Positions 1-12,500 of a stretch of 64,000 nt of DNA are shown here, in pieces. Under the pieces are notes generated by a model that did no database searches, was not told the DNA's origin, and worked only from the letters and a program-made list of their open reading frames with translations. Source of the stretch: Hypsibius dujardini (Eukaryota > Tardigrada > Eutardigrada > Parachela > Hypsibiidae); contig LRSR01014029.1 in the NCBI GenBank assembly GCA_001579985.1, forward strand, positions 18,272-82,271. The letters run 5' to 3'. Numbering within the stretch: position 1 is the stretch's first letter; every line of letters begins with the position of its first letter. The translations under genes were made by a program, and so were the position numbers.

Positions 1-290
1 ATCATGCCGCGCCGCGTAAAAATGTGGGGTATTTTTGCGCTGCCGCGTCGGAAAAGTCACGCGGTGTCATGCTTTACACTACAGGCGCCACTGCTGCTGC
101 ATTAGGGCAACATGCTGTCGTGTCTCTGTCATTGTAAGCAACGCAGTACTTTCCCCGATAACGTTTCGGAAGGTTAGTGTATCGAGAAGTGGAAAATCTT
201 TAACCAACAATTCACGAAAGCAGGTGCATGTATTCGCTGATGAAACTCGCTCCTCCGCATTGTCTGATATCCTGGGAACTTTGGTAAAAA
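1..290. other. Upstream spacer of the GH144-like gene
   Basis: I see no gene here. It is the presumed 5' flank of the glycosidase-like gene that starts at 291. Short open frames on both strands overlap one another and have no recognisable protein character. Confidence 0.4.
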
Positions 291-2645
291 ATGGGTTTCC
301 CGAAGTTCTGTGTGATATCACTGATTCTACTCTCTGTTGTCATACTACAAACGGCGGGAGCTACTCTCACTACAACCGACCACGAATTCCTCGAAGACCT
401 CGAGAAGCGAGCATTCCAGTTCTTCTGGGAGCACTCCAACAACGGCACCGGCTTGACGCTTGATCGAACGCGAACCACTGGAGAAGCAGCAGCCCCTGGT
501 ACTCACAACCACAATATTGCTAGCATCGCAGCTTCCGGCTTTGCCTTAGTCTCATATTGCATTGCTTCCAACCGCAACTGGGCACAGAAAAATGAGCTGT
601 TAACTCGCACGAGAAACACCCTCGATTTTTTCGCCCATCGAGCGCCTCACAAAGAGGGATGGTTCTACCATTGGATGGACGCGGAGACCGGCGTACGGCG
701 GTGAGACAAATGATTAGTACAAACCAAAATATTTTAAAAAGAAAGATATCAAAATGGGTTAATAAACTCTGAAAGAAATAGGCTTGACGAATGAGCTAAA
801 GAATTTATTTTTAAATTATGAACTTCACTAGCTTTCTTTTGGCGACAAATTTCTGACGTTTAGTTTATTAATCCTTACAACAGTTGAAGTAAAGTTTCAG
901 TTAGAAAATAAATAAAGTGGGGAATAAAAATTAATTTATTAGTTTTATTCAAGGTGAAGATAAATAGATCTTGCTAACCAACTTTTGCCAACCTTAGGTG
1001 GAATTCTGAAATTTCATCTATCGACACGGCACTCCTTCTCGGCGGAGTCCTGACCGTTAAACAGTGTTTCAAGGAGAACGAAGAAATTGTCCGAATGGCC
1101 ACCGCGATTTACGAGCGAGTGGACTTCCGCTGGATGCTGAACGGCGACGCGAATTACCTCTCTCATGGCTGGACGGATGAAAACAATTTTCTCGCGTCAC
1201 GTTGGACTGATTACAGCGAGCAAACGATGCTCAACCTTCTCGCCATCGCCTCGCCGACGTTTAACATTAGTTGGACCACGTGGTACGCCCTCAAACGCGA
1301 CTACCGAACCTACAAAAACCACCGATACATTTCCGGTAAACTAGTGGGGATTTCTATAGAAGTTAACAAACGAAAAATTACCCGGGTTTCATTAGCCAAG
1401 CAGGGGAACGCGAAAGTACGAAAATCAGAGTAAACATCACTAATAAGTTGCCATACTTATTATTATGAGGTAAAATCTGTTCTGACGCAATTTACGCTCA
1501 TTCATTATCAGCATCGGCAAATTTGGCACATTCTGCTCCGTCACTAGTGAGCACGTGCCATTATTAAGTTATTCATTATTTTTCGTCATAGGCAAAAACT
1601 TATGATTAAATCGTAATTATTATTAAATCGTTGTATATTATTATCATCATCATTACCATTATTTTTCAGTACTAGTTTTGTCATTGGTCATTATTTTAAG
1701 TTACATTGTTTTCGTCATTAATTTTTTTTGTCAGTAACTTGTTATTCTTTAGTAGTTTTATTAGTTGTTGTTTTTCCTCATTAGTTGTTTTTATCGTCAT
1801 TAGTGTTCACTTTTTTCGTCATTTGTAATTATTCTTCGTTATCTTTTTTACATTGGTTTTTGGTCAATCCTTCATATTACATCATTTTGCAAGTCCATCA
1901 TCCTGGTCATTTTAGTCGAAAGCTAGTCGATGTTTTTCTCTCTGATACAATGCTCGGCACTTCGGTATATTTTTTTTAACTTTAACTTCCCTTTTTTTTA
2001 TTTAAAAGAGGGAAGACCTGGATTTTCCTAAACTACTCGCCAAATACATTATAGACAATTCATACGAAAACTATCATCTGTTTTCATATTTCAGCGGTGC
2101 CTCCGCTGTTCATCCACCAGTACTCGCACGCCTTCTTCGACTACCGCGGAAAACGCGAAACCTTCAGCAACTTCAGTGTCGACTACTTTGAGAACTCGGT
2201 CGTGGCGACCCGCGTGCAGCAAGAGTTCTTCGCGGAGGAGCTTAGCGGGAAGTGGCCGCACTACAGTGCGAACCTGTGGGGACTGACGGCGTCCGACAGT
2301 GCGGACGGGTACAAGGCATGGGGTGCCCCACCGGAGGACCCGACGACGGACGGAACGGTTGTGCCGTGTGCTGCTGGCGGGTCGCTCATGTTCGCGCCAG
2401 AGATAACGTTACCGACGCTCCGGAGTATGAAGGAGAAGTATCCGCATACCTATGGGAGGTATGGATTCGCAGACGCCTTCAACCCAGCGACAAACTGGAC
2501 CAACAGCGACGTGCTAGGCATTGATGTAGGGATTACACTGTTGAGCGCGGAGAACTTGCGAACAGGGAAGGTTTGGGCGTGGTTCATGGCTAATCCGGAA
2601 GCCCAAGAAGCCCTTCGTCGCGTGCATCTGTTGGGTAAGTGTTAA
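291..2645 (+). CDS. Secreted glucoamylase-like / GH144-type endo-beta-1,2-glucanase family protein (3 exons)
   Basis: Exons are 291-700, 998-1335 and 2095-2645; phases (2, then 1) agree and give 432 aa. Introns start GTGAGA and GTAAAC and end TTAG and TTCAG. The N-terminus is a signal peptide (MGFPKFCVISLILLSVVILQ). Family landmarks follow in order: FLEDLEKRAFQFFWEHSN, SIAASGFAL, GWFYHWMDAETG, SEISSIDTALLLGG (formed across the first splice), HGWTDENNFLASRWTDYSEQ, PLFIHQYSHAFFDYRGKR, LWGLTASDSADGYKAWG, DGTVVPCAAGGS, YGFADAFN, GIDVGI and ENLRTGKVWAWFM. These are hallmarks of the bacterial glucoamylase-like family (PF10091/COG5368, which includes GH144 beta-1,2-glucanases). Length matches a complete domain. 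The animal-type introns show it is nuclear, not a bacterial contaminant. Activity and substrate are inferred from the family only. The end is taken at the in-frame TAA at 2643-2645; a GTAAGT just before it could be another donor. Confidence 0.85.
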
Positions 2646-3159
2646 GGTATCATGGTAAATTAGCACTCGAGGTGGCCGACCCAAACTTAAGGCCCCTTGC
2701 TCCTTACGTCAAGCAGTAGGGTAAGAAATTAACCTTAAGAGAGGCCACACCCCTTGTGTCCTTACGTTTACGCTTACGTTACGCTTACGCCGGCTGCTTA
2801 TTATTTCTATGGAAATAGTTCATACTAAAACCACAAAATTGAGACAAAATGACTAGAGCAACTACCCACGCTGACAAGATCAGTATGACTGTTGATGGCT
2901 GAGAGTTAATTCAACGCTGCATAAGCAGTTATTACATACAGGATTGGTTGGGTAACAATTGGAGGCTTTCCCACCTCCTAGATAAGCGTAGATCTGATTA
3001 AAGGAATTAGCGAGACCCATAAGCCAGCTTTGAAACCCCTTACTAACTGACCGCTTGATTTACCGGTACGCAGATGTGGCCACGTCGACAAGCAGCATCA
3101 TGGCTTCGACTAACGTGCCTCCAACGGTTCCGCCGAATTTGGATACAACTGTCACTCAA
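2646..3159. other. Spacer between the glycosidase-like gene and the duplication unit
   Basis: No gene seen. Around 2755-2800 there is a short run of TTACGY-type repeats (TTACGTTTACGCTTACG). The first segmental-duplication unit begins near 3160. Confidence 0.35.
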
Positions 3160-3503
3160 ACTTCCTCGTCGGTGCTAACGAAGTCCTCCGTGCTTCTATG
3201 GCTTTTCATTCTCTCCGCCATCCATCGTACAATGTAGCCAAAGTGTTTTATTTCCGCTATCCTTAATGAAGACATTGCCACAACAGTCGTGAGTACTGGC
3301 CCTTGAGAGGTCCGTAATTTTTCGTCTATATTATGTAGCCAATGAAATTATTAACAGCATAAAGGTTGCCGGATTGGCAGAATGTGACATTACGGAGTGC
3401 TTTAGCACGTTGAGTTGAGCCTTCTTGCAATCCTAAACGGATGACGTTGAACTGGTGTTGGCCAATTTTTTGTTACGCTCTGAAAACGCATTAGATCAGT
3501 TAA
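3160..3503 (-). other. Conserved block 3' of the GPCR A stop: 3' UTR or a missed tail exon
   Basis: This stretch is about as similar to 19882-20244 of unit 2 as neighbouring exons are. Read on the minus strand, an AG acceptor at TATAG before ACGAAAAATTACGG is present in both copies. Two different reading frames stay open for 40-60 codons in one or both copies, and indels between the copies are multiples of three. It could encode an alternative cytoplasmic tail, but no donor in the preceding exon clearly demands it. I treat the upstream in-frame stop as the gene end. Confidence 0.3.
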
Positions 3504-6500
3504 TTATTCTGTTATTTTAAATATATGCTGCGATTTAGGCGAACCTCGCTTTGCTGTATTGGGTTTCATGTGATGAAGATACAAGTCTTTCAACTCCCGT
3601 CTCATTCCATAAACATGCACGGCAAAGATACCGAATCCCTGCGTTCCGCAAAATATGATAACGAGTACGTGAAGTGCCAGGCGGCCTTCAGTCGCTCCGT
3701 AAAACACGTTGAGGGTCAGTAGCAGCCACGGTAATCCCAACAGGAAGAAGAGCGACATGCCCCGTCGAAGATCCGTCCAAATGTCCTCCTTATTCCTTGT
3801 CGAGCGAATAGCTGCTTTCCGGGCCATCCAAAGCTCTATAATTACAACCTTTTCACTGGCAAATTGTGAATTCTAAATCAACACGAGATCAATTCGAATT
3901 TAATTTAATTATAAGCAGTTAATCTAATTTTAAAAGGGCTAGTTTAGTCTGTTTTAAATCACTCTTTAAATTAGTCTACATAAACATACATCCCGGATAG
4001 TATTTCAGTGCTTCGGTACTTTTTTCATTGGAGTAGAATTATTGGCGGTACCTCTCATGATCAGCGCGAAAACGACCAGATTGGCCAGCAGCGTCAGGCA
4101 GATTGGGGCGATGAATGCTAAATAGAGGGACGCTTGGTTGTGCAGCCAACAACTATAATGAACAAGAAACAATTTTTCTTTATTTGTAACCGATGGATTA
4201 GTTTCGGTAAAAAGTTATTGTTACTGACACATTTCTGCCAGCGTAATATTCTGGATCCAGAAGCAGCACTATGCTAACCAGAACGACCGGAATTCCCCAC
4301 GCAATGGCTGAGGCTTTCACTTGAAAATGCGTGATCTCAGTTGCCGGTGCAGCCGTCGCGAAGGCTTGATATAGCAGGTACCCCTCCACTCCGCCCCATA
4401 AAGATGTCACCAAGAAGAAGTAGTGGATACAAGCACCAGCCGCTACGCAGCCAGCCCTTGGAGTGACCGCGTCAATTCCCGCCAAAAAGGTGACATAAGC
4501 CAGCAATAAGGCCACGCTTAGGTTGAGGACCACAAACTCGTTTTTCGTTAGTGATCGTCGTCGAAACGGCGATGTGGTCAGCCTCCTTCACATCGGACGA
4601 AAGTAGAACACTTCAGCAAATCATCATTATGTGTACGAGAAGTAATCAGAGGCGTGGTTTGACTACCAGGGGGTAGCACTCCTTCGTGGCGCCCCCTGAG
4701 GTTCCAACTGAGGGCGGAACCCGTGGCACTGCCAATCGATCCAAATTTGTATGCTTCACAAAAATTGAGGTAAACCTTTTTTTAAAAATGTAAAAATGTT
4801 CATACTCAAAAGTGGTGTACGGGTCCATGCTAATAACTTTTTCAGTTGTTATGCGATTATATTCAACAATTTTAGTTTTGTGCAAAAATGAGCCCCGCAC
4901 GGGGTAGAATAAATGTATAAACACACACAAATATATTTATTGCATATACGAAATTTACTTGATATTATTTACTTCAACTCAAATATACTTTTTGTTAAGA
5001 ATAAAAGTTGTGATGTAATGGCAGTTTCAGCGGTCTAGACCCTGATGGATCTTCAGGGGCGCCCCCTCCAAAGGAATTGCTCGGGTTGCCACTCCCTTGT
5101 AGTCCAAACGTGACTCTGGAACTAATGGGACTACTTACCAGATTATAAGTATGAGACCTATCGTAAGCAGCAGACCAATAATAGAGAGGGACAACGCGGC
5201 AGTAGTCAATGCGTCCAGAAACGGTGGCAATGAAGCAGCTCCCTCCTCCGCCGCAAAGAAATCCACTAGGATGGCGAAGCTGGTTAGGTGATTACACTGG
5301 CAGGTTATGTGCCGACCAGTCTGGTTGGTAAGTGTGCAGCCATTGCTTTGCCACACCCCTTGGCCGTCGTCGGCGGTTGTGTTCCAGAAAACGCAGGTAT
5401 GATTCTTGTCGGGGTTCTAAAAATAGTCAATGTGATTACTGTGCATTGTGCCGGACATTTTCCGAGAAGGGCCAACTGATGCAGACGGATCAGCCTCTTT
5501 GGACTGTAATATGCAGTGCTTACGTAACTATCCACTTGGGCTCGGAAGGTTATCGGATCTGGCAGGTTCATGATCGGCGGGCCAAACGATGCCCCAATTA
5601 TCCACGATGCAATTCGGGGGTAGGCCAGGATTGATTGGTTAAGGGTTGTGCTAGTTGAGATGTTGCTGGTATTATAAGGTGGAGCAACTTGTAATAACGC
5701 GACTTCGCGAAAGACAAGGTAATGCCCCCGTATACCAACAGTCGAAGCGACTGAAATTGTAAAAGTAAGCATTAAAATTATATATTGTGACCGCATGGTA
5801 AAGCTTACAATTATGAGTTACTGTAGTATGGTGTATAATTAGGAATGACAAGGACTACAGTTAATCAGCTATTTCGTTCCTATAGTCGCCTAAAAGATTG
5901 CCGATAGAGATTTTCAGTTTAGGGTCTATAAGTAACTAGAATTAGCTGCTTTAGTAAAAAATAGTCGACTAATTGAAGTTTTTGGAGTTTTTTGCATGTA
6001 ATGCTTTTGTAACTAAAACTTTCAGTTTAGTTTCTTAGTCAACTAAAATAGTCTTAAGCTTATGCAATAGTCACTAAAGTATTTATCTCCTTTCTTTCAG
6101 TTTACCTTTAGTTTAGTTTAGTTTTGCCATCTCTATGTACATTTCGCAAACTAAAGTAACCAAGGTCTTTAATGTCCTAGTATAACTGATTTTTACCTGT
6201 TTAAAAAAAACTTATCAATAAACACTTTCATTGTACAATCTAAGTAGATTCGGCCGATCGAACTAGTACGCTTAGTACTAAATGTAAAAAGTAGAAGTTA
6301 AGCGACTAATCGTATATCTGGACATGGTTTCTTTAAGTAGTAATTATGAAAAAGTATAGCACTTTCTATCGCTAACAGGACAAACAGGCTTGAGAAACTT
6401 ACGACTTTGCCTAAACAATCGTAGCATCAAACTCTCCGGGAGAGTGATACTGACTGCATTTTCGCTGTCTAACGAGGATGTCACATTCTCCCGGCTGATG

Positions 6501-9500
6501 TTGTTAATACTGGTTGAATTGGCTCGGGCCGCAAATCCCAATATGGTCTTGCGCGACAACTGAGCGTTCCGTGGAATGCCGAAAACTTGCACCGCCAGAT
6601 TTTGGACGTTAACCGTGACCGTGTTGTTCCCGTCAGGTCCCAGGTCGAGGGATTGCGCAAGGTTCTCCAACGCGGTCATGACGGCGTTACTCGAGCTGGA
6701 GTAGTTTTGCGCTGCCTGCAATTGATCCAGCGGAGTGTTTGACATCTGGCCGATGATATTGACCAACGAACAAAAGAGGTTGGGTGTGACGACACCTTCC
6801 GTGGTGTGAGTTAAAAACAGCGCCAAGTAGTTGATATCTGTCACGGTGAGTGCGTTGGTTTCGTTTGCCAGTTCTTGTGAGACGCTATCAGCCAGAATTT
6901 GCCGCTCGCCCTGGTCCTGTGGGAAATCTACGAGGTACTTTCCAAGAAGTGTGACGACGGGGGAGGCTTTGAGCGGGACTGTGCGGCATGGCTCTACAGG
7001 CACGATAGACGAGAAGCCTTGCTCGGGACTATTAACACATAATCGGCGAAAATCCGGTTTGGGACAAAATTCGATGGGGCGTTCATAAATAGAATTGGAG
7101 ACTTCGCTTGCTGGTACTGGTCGCCAGTGGAATATCTCACCGTTGGCATAGACTTTCCGTTCGGCTGGGCAGCCATCTAAACAAGACAGTGAGCCGATGC
7201 GAAAGGTAAGTTTCGTGACTAAACTAGCCATCGCAGTTTACCCCATAACTAAGTCAATCCTAATCATTTATGCTTAGTTTTGACTAATCGTCAGTCAATA
7301 CTAAGCAACAAAGCCAAGTCTAGCTATCATAGTTTGACTGAGGTTGATGTAGACTCGTTGTTCATTATCCTAAACTAGCCCATGTATGACTGATGTTCTT
7401 GCCTCATGCCCTATTTTAGCTTGTCAAGGATGAGCCTAGTCCGAATAGGCTTAAACTGAGGTATTAGTAACTTCTGTCGAAAGCTCAGCTTCGACTAAGG
7501 AACATTTGGGGAAACGCACGTGCCCCAAGCTATACAAAAAATACATTGACATTTTTCAAAGGCTTGAAAAACATTTCGAGATCTGCTAAAACGCAGCCAT
7601 CTTTTTTCTTGGAATTTCTGTTTGCGCTGTCGCCATTTAAACACTGACGACCTACAAAAGGTAACGATTAGGAACGTTTTCTTCCGCGTTGATATCTTGC
7701 AAGGAGAAGTGTATTAACATAATTTGAAATGGATTTACAATTTTAAATTTTTTCGCAGGATCCACATTGAAAGAACGCAGTCTACTCTTGCCCACCCGCT
7801 GCGATAAATTGCGGTTTCTTTAGTTTTTTCTATTAAGCACTGTATTAGCCTCATGATGGCTTCTTTCTTCCGTTTTGGTAGTTTCCTATCCTGGAAGTGG
7901 CATTACAAAATTCTTTCTTTCCCCGGGGGAAGTTTTTTGTTTACTTTCTATTGCCTGATTTCACGCTAAAAAAGACTGAGCAGCATCACATAAACTGTGG
8001 CTGTGTTTACAATACGCTAGTTTATGATAAAGTAAAAGTAGTTTGTCTAGATTAAACTCATTATCAGTCCCAACGAAGGCAGTTTCGGGCAACAAAAATT
8101 TACCTTGGAGACCAGCCGTAATTAGCCTTACTATCTTATCCCAATGCGGGAGTAGCCGTCGATTGATACTTTCCAAATATGGCTCAGCTAACTAAGGTAA
8201 ACTTAGGTAGCGCTGAGTATTTCTCTATGTTAATATAACATGGACTGATCATCAGTGCTAAGGTTGTCAGAACTCGACTAAGCTTCTTTAAATTGCTCAG
8301 TATAGCTTAGCGCTGAGATACATCTTTAGCATTGGGATGATTCAATACATGGGAAAAATTCTAGTTCGAAATGGACAGTGGGACATTTTTAGGCTCCAAC
8401 TCTGATGGATTATCGGGCTCGACTTCAGGTACGGATGGATCTTCCACGGCCTGGACGCCTTTTTTAACGGAATGGGATTGCGATGGGATGGGGATCCCGT
8501 GGAAGGGAATGGGAGTCATTTTGCTTGGGACCGGGGGTGGCTAGGACACCCTTAGCCCATCGCCGGAACCCCAAAGAATAAGTCGTTCCATCCCACTCCA
8601 TCCTAATTGCGATTTCAAGAGCAAGGAGTGTGTCCTTGTGATACTGAATGGGAAGCCCCATCCCACCGCCATGGGAGAATGGAGATTGCAAAGTCGACTG
8701 TAATTTTGGGGTGAACGCGATTTGGGGAACTACACCTCTCTAATTAGTAATCTCTTGTCTAAATTTGTAGCAACTTGAAGTATCAGTTGTGCCTACCTAC
8801 AGCTATGGGAAGGTTCATCGGTCAGTCCAAACCTATTTCGGCATACTCACTCATAGACTTACCATGGTATAGGCATATAGGTTTGTTTAAAATGACAATG
8901 TAACCTTGCCATAGCTGAATGAACTGAAATGTTCATAATTTGAACAGCCCGAATTTAAGTCACGCATACTCTTTGCATCGAGAGTAATAACTTCCTGTAT
9001 GGTCGATTTAGTTTAGATTCTTCTGTATCTGCACAAAGCTTTTACATGATGAAATTATTTGGCAATAAGTTAGAAACAAATACGTTTTTTGATACCCAAT
9101 TTCAAAAGTAGGGTGATACAATGGGATGCTCGGCGTATGTTAAAACTTTCATTCAGTCACAGATTTCGACGAATTCCAAAAATGTTTTCACGACTACCGG
9201 GTGTCAACTTATTTTTGAACTTTTTCTTTAAGAGCTCGCGCGTCAACGGAATAGAAAAACACCACAAACGAAAACATCTAAAAGACAGACAATTTTATAT
9301 TAACAATAAACTTAATTGCATGACTTCAGTCCATCAATCAATGGCGCATCCATGCGTGAAAAAAGGATGACCAGAAAATAGCAATGGCCCATTGTCTTTC
9401 ATGCTCGAATGCCTCACACTCCTTCTTCAGTATATTTCTCAGTTTATGCCCGTTTGAGACAAACTAACTTTGGCTAGTTGCGCCTTGAATTGACTAAGTT

Positions 9501-12500
9501 AGGATGAAAACAATTTGCAAAGGCTGTGTATCTGAGACAAAAAAATTGCTCGGTATGACAAAAGGGAAGTTTTCTTCCCAGAAAGTTGCTCCTCACGCGT
9601 GCAGCGGTGTCCCAATCTTAAATTCAATCACACAAGACTATAAATGGTACTACAGCGTCGCCCAAACTCGTCTTTGTACAATAAATTTATTCTGATTTGA
9701 GGGTAGATGGAATTGGTGAAATTCAAGCTTGAAAGCTAGGACTCAAAATCAGCCATTATGGGCAACGATAAAAGATCCCCTCGTGTTTAGCGAGGTCACC
9801 GGAAACTGAGTGATGACCTACTTTTTCCCGTCCAAGGGGAGAGGCGTTGCAGTCGCTTTAAGTTTTGTTCAAAAATAATTTGACACCCGGTAAATAGCGA
9901 ACATTGTGAGATTCCACAGTGACTGGTATTGGCCAGGGCGCTCACTTCGAAATCACGAAATCCTGTCTCAGTATTAAAATTCCTTACTTATTACTAGTGC
10001 ACGACAACTTCATATTTAGAGAAGCATGCGCTAATTTCGACTTCGCCACCGTTACAAAAGATTTAACTGTCTTCATAGGCTTATCGATTATTCTCTAAAA
10101 CAATGGATAATTTTTATTTGAGGGGAGATTTTCTTATACATTTCTGTTGATGAGCAGTCTCGTGTTGCTAATGACTTGCATTACACACATGTTTTCCACT
10201 GGACCTTTACCTAAAACGAGCCCCTGAATATTCAGGGGCACATTAAAACTCAACAAAACCCATCAAAACCCATTGAAAACTAATTAAACACCCATTGTTC
10301 TTGACGACTGACCGAATAGTTTCCTGTTGATCCGTAATTCAACCGATAGCGATTGATAAGCAAACATATCCTCACTGCAACGTATGGTGTGAGGGGTCAT
10401 GCCGCTAGGAGTGAAGTTGTATGAGCTGTCCTCAAAAGCCCGGACGGTGATGTTGTAGATTTGGTTGCCTGTTGATTGGCCTTGTAAAGGTAGTTGGATT
10501 TCCAAAGCTGTAACATTTGTGACAGAAATCTGGCCAGAAACTGGGTTAACAGCAAAGTAATTCCCACCACTTTCCAACGCATATCTGACAGGGCAGCCAA
10601 TGCCAGTGTCCCCGTCGATTGCTTTTACAATTGGCAGCTTGCTGGAGAGTTCGTCCCAGTCGTCTCCCGATTCCAGAATCTGGATGACTTTGGAGTTTGA
10701 AAGAGGCTGGAAGACGGGTGGTCGATCGTTTTCATCAAAGATAAATACATAAAAATGCGTTGTGGCCGAAGTACCCGTAGGATTGGATGCAGTAAGATTT
10801 GTTCGGAACTGGCACGGAGGAATCTAGAACCCAAAGGTGCGAGCCATGAGAGGTAACATCTTTAATATTCATTCCTTAACCCGCTCCTCGGAGACAACCA
10901 CACATTTGATTTGTTTATTTTTTGATTGATTTATTGGCTGACAGAAAAATGCACTGCGCTGTCCTTTCGCAGCGTGTACGTCATAGGTGATAAAATGCTC
11001 GTAAAAAATCAATCATATTGACAACGAAATCGTGAAGAAACTGTAACATAATGCAGAGGATAGCGCTCGGAAATAAAAACGACAACAATGCTCAAGATGT
11101 GCAGTAATGTGACCTAAGTCCATCAAAGCTTGATGGACACGTTTAACCTCTACGGCCCACCAGAATCCAAACAACGACCCTCAAAGAAACCTCAGCACAG
11201 TTGTACAGTACACTAGTGTACAAATTACCGTTTTGTTCCATCATACTCAGTCACACACTGACACATCCTGTGTTTTGTTCAGGGCATGCGGTGGTTTCCG
11301 AGGCTGGAATTCATATAGATTCATTGTGATTCCTTGTTTATAGATTTTGGCTCTGATTCTGCCACAAAAGCTGGGTGTGTCCTCCATGGAAGCTATCATT
11401 TTTCAGGCCCAGTGGATGGCTTTGATGACCAGTTTAAGGTAAAATGACAGATAAACTTCCACTAGCCACAGCAGCATTCCGTATGAGGCGACAAAATCTT
11501 GGTCAATTACCACTTGACTGTAATCTTAAATTGCCCTTATCTTAAATTCCGTGACTTCAATCAGTTGAACGATCCATCTTGCACAAGCCACCGCCAAAAT
11601 TTTAAACATACATTGGACACGCAATGCTTTCACAGACCTCAAGTGGACGGCTGTGAAGTCAATGCAGAGGCGTAACGGGGCGGGGGCACTAGGGCGAATA
11701 ACCCCCTTAATTGTTTGGGCCGCTGCCTGGGGGGGGCGATTTTTAATTTTGTTTTCATAAAAATAACTACCCCCCCCCAACTGAACTGCCCTCGAAAAGT
11801 CCCAGAACAAAAAGCAAAAAACAAAGAGAAGAGAACATGGTCCGCCCATCAAACTATACAAAGCCATTACTCACAGCCAATCCAAAATCACAGGCCAAAT
11901 ATTAACCAATCACACCTTTTTTTGGCGGATTCATCATTTCCTTTGCTGTCCCTCAATCCGCCACTGCACTGCACATAACTAATTAAAATGTACTCGCCTG
12001 TCGTGCGGCATAAGGCACACACACTCCAACAAACTGGAGAGTGAAGACTACCTTCTGGCGTAAGAAACAGCAGGGGCTCATTTTGACAGCCAGGGGATCG
12101 GTGCATGGGCACATGCACTTTTCCCAGAAAAAAGTTCAGTGTTTTGCGGAATCAAATGTAAATAGGTATCTGTGAACAAAATATATTTGAGGGGGAACAT
12201 GCCAATTGTAATCCTTGCGGCAGGAATCATCTTCGCATTCTTGGTTTCGGGGGAAGAAAACCACAACGAACTTTGTTGTTGTACTGTGTTGGAATTGTTA
12301 TTGACTGGAAATAAATCCCATAACAAGGGCGGCTAAAATTAGGAATGCTAAAATCGCTATTGTACCACAGGAAAAGAGAGGAGGCCCCTAAGCTGTTTTG
12401 CCGGCAGTGTTTTCGCACGCCTCTACGACGCAGTACTCACCATAGTTACACACGAGCTGTAGGGTACGCTCCGAGTGAGACGCAGTGCGGGCAAATTTTG

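Noticed and set aside
8464-8691. 75-codon minus-strand frame in GPCR A intron 2
   Set aside because: Overlaps a GGGATGG/CCATCCC-rich repeat-like stretch; no homology in copy B's intron and no splice context.
10625-10834. 69-codon minus-strand frame at GPCR A exon 2
   Set aside because: Off-frame; the acceptor at 10824-10826 and the cadherin motif DENDRPPVF define another frame.
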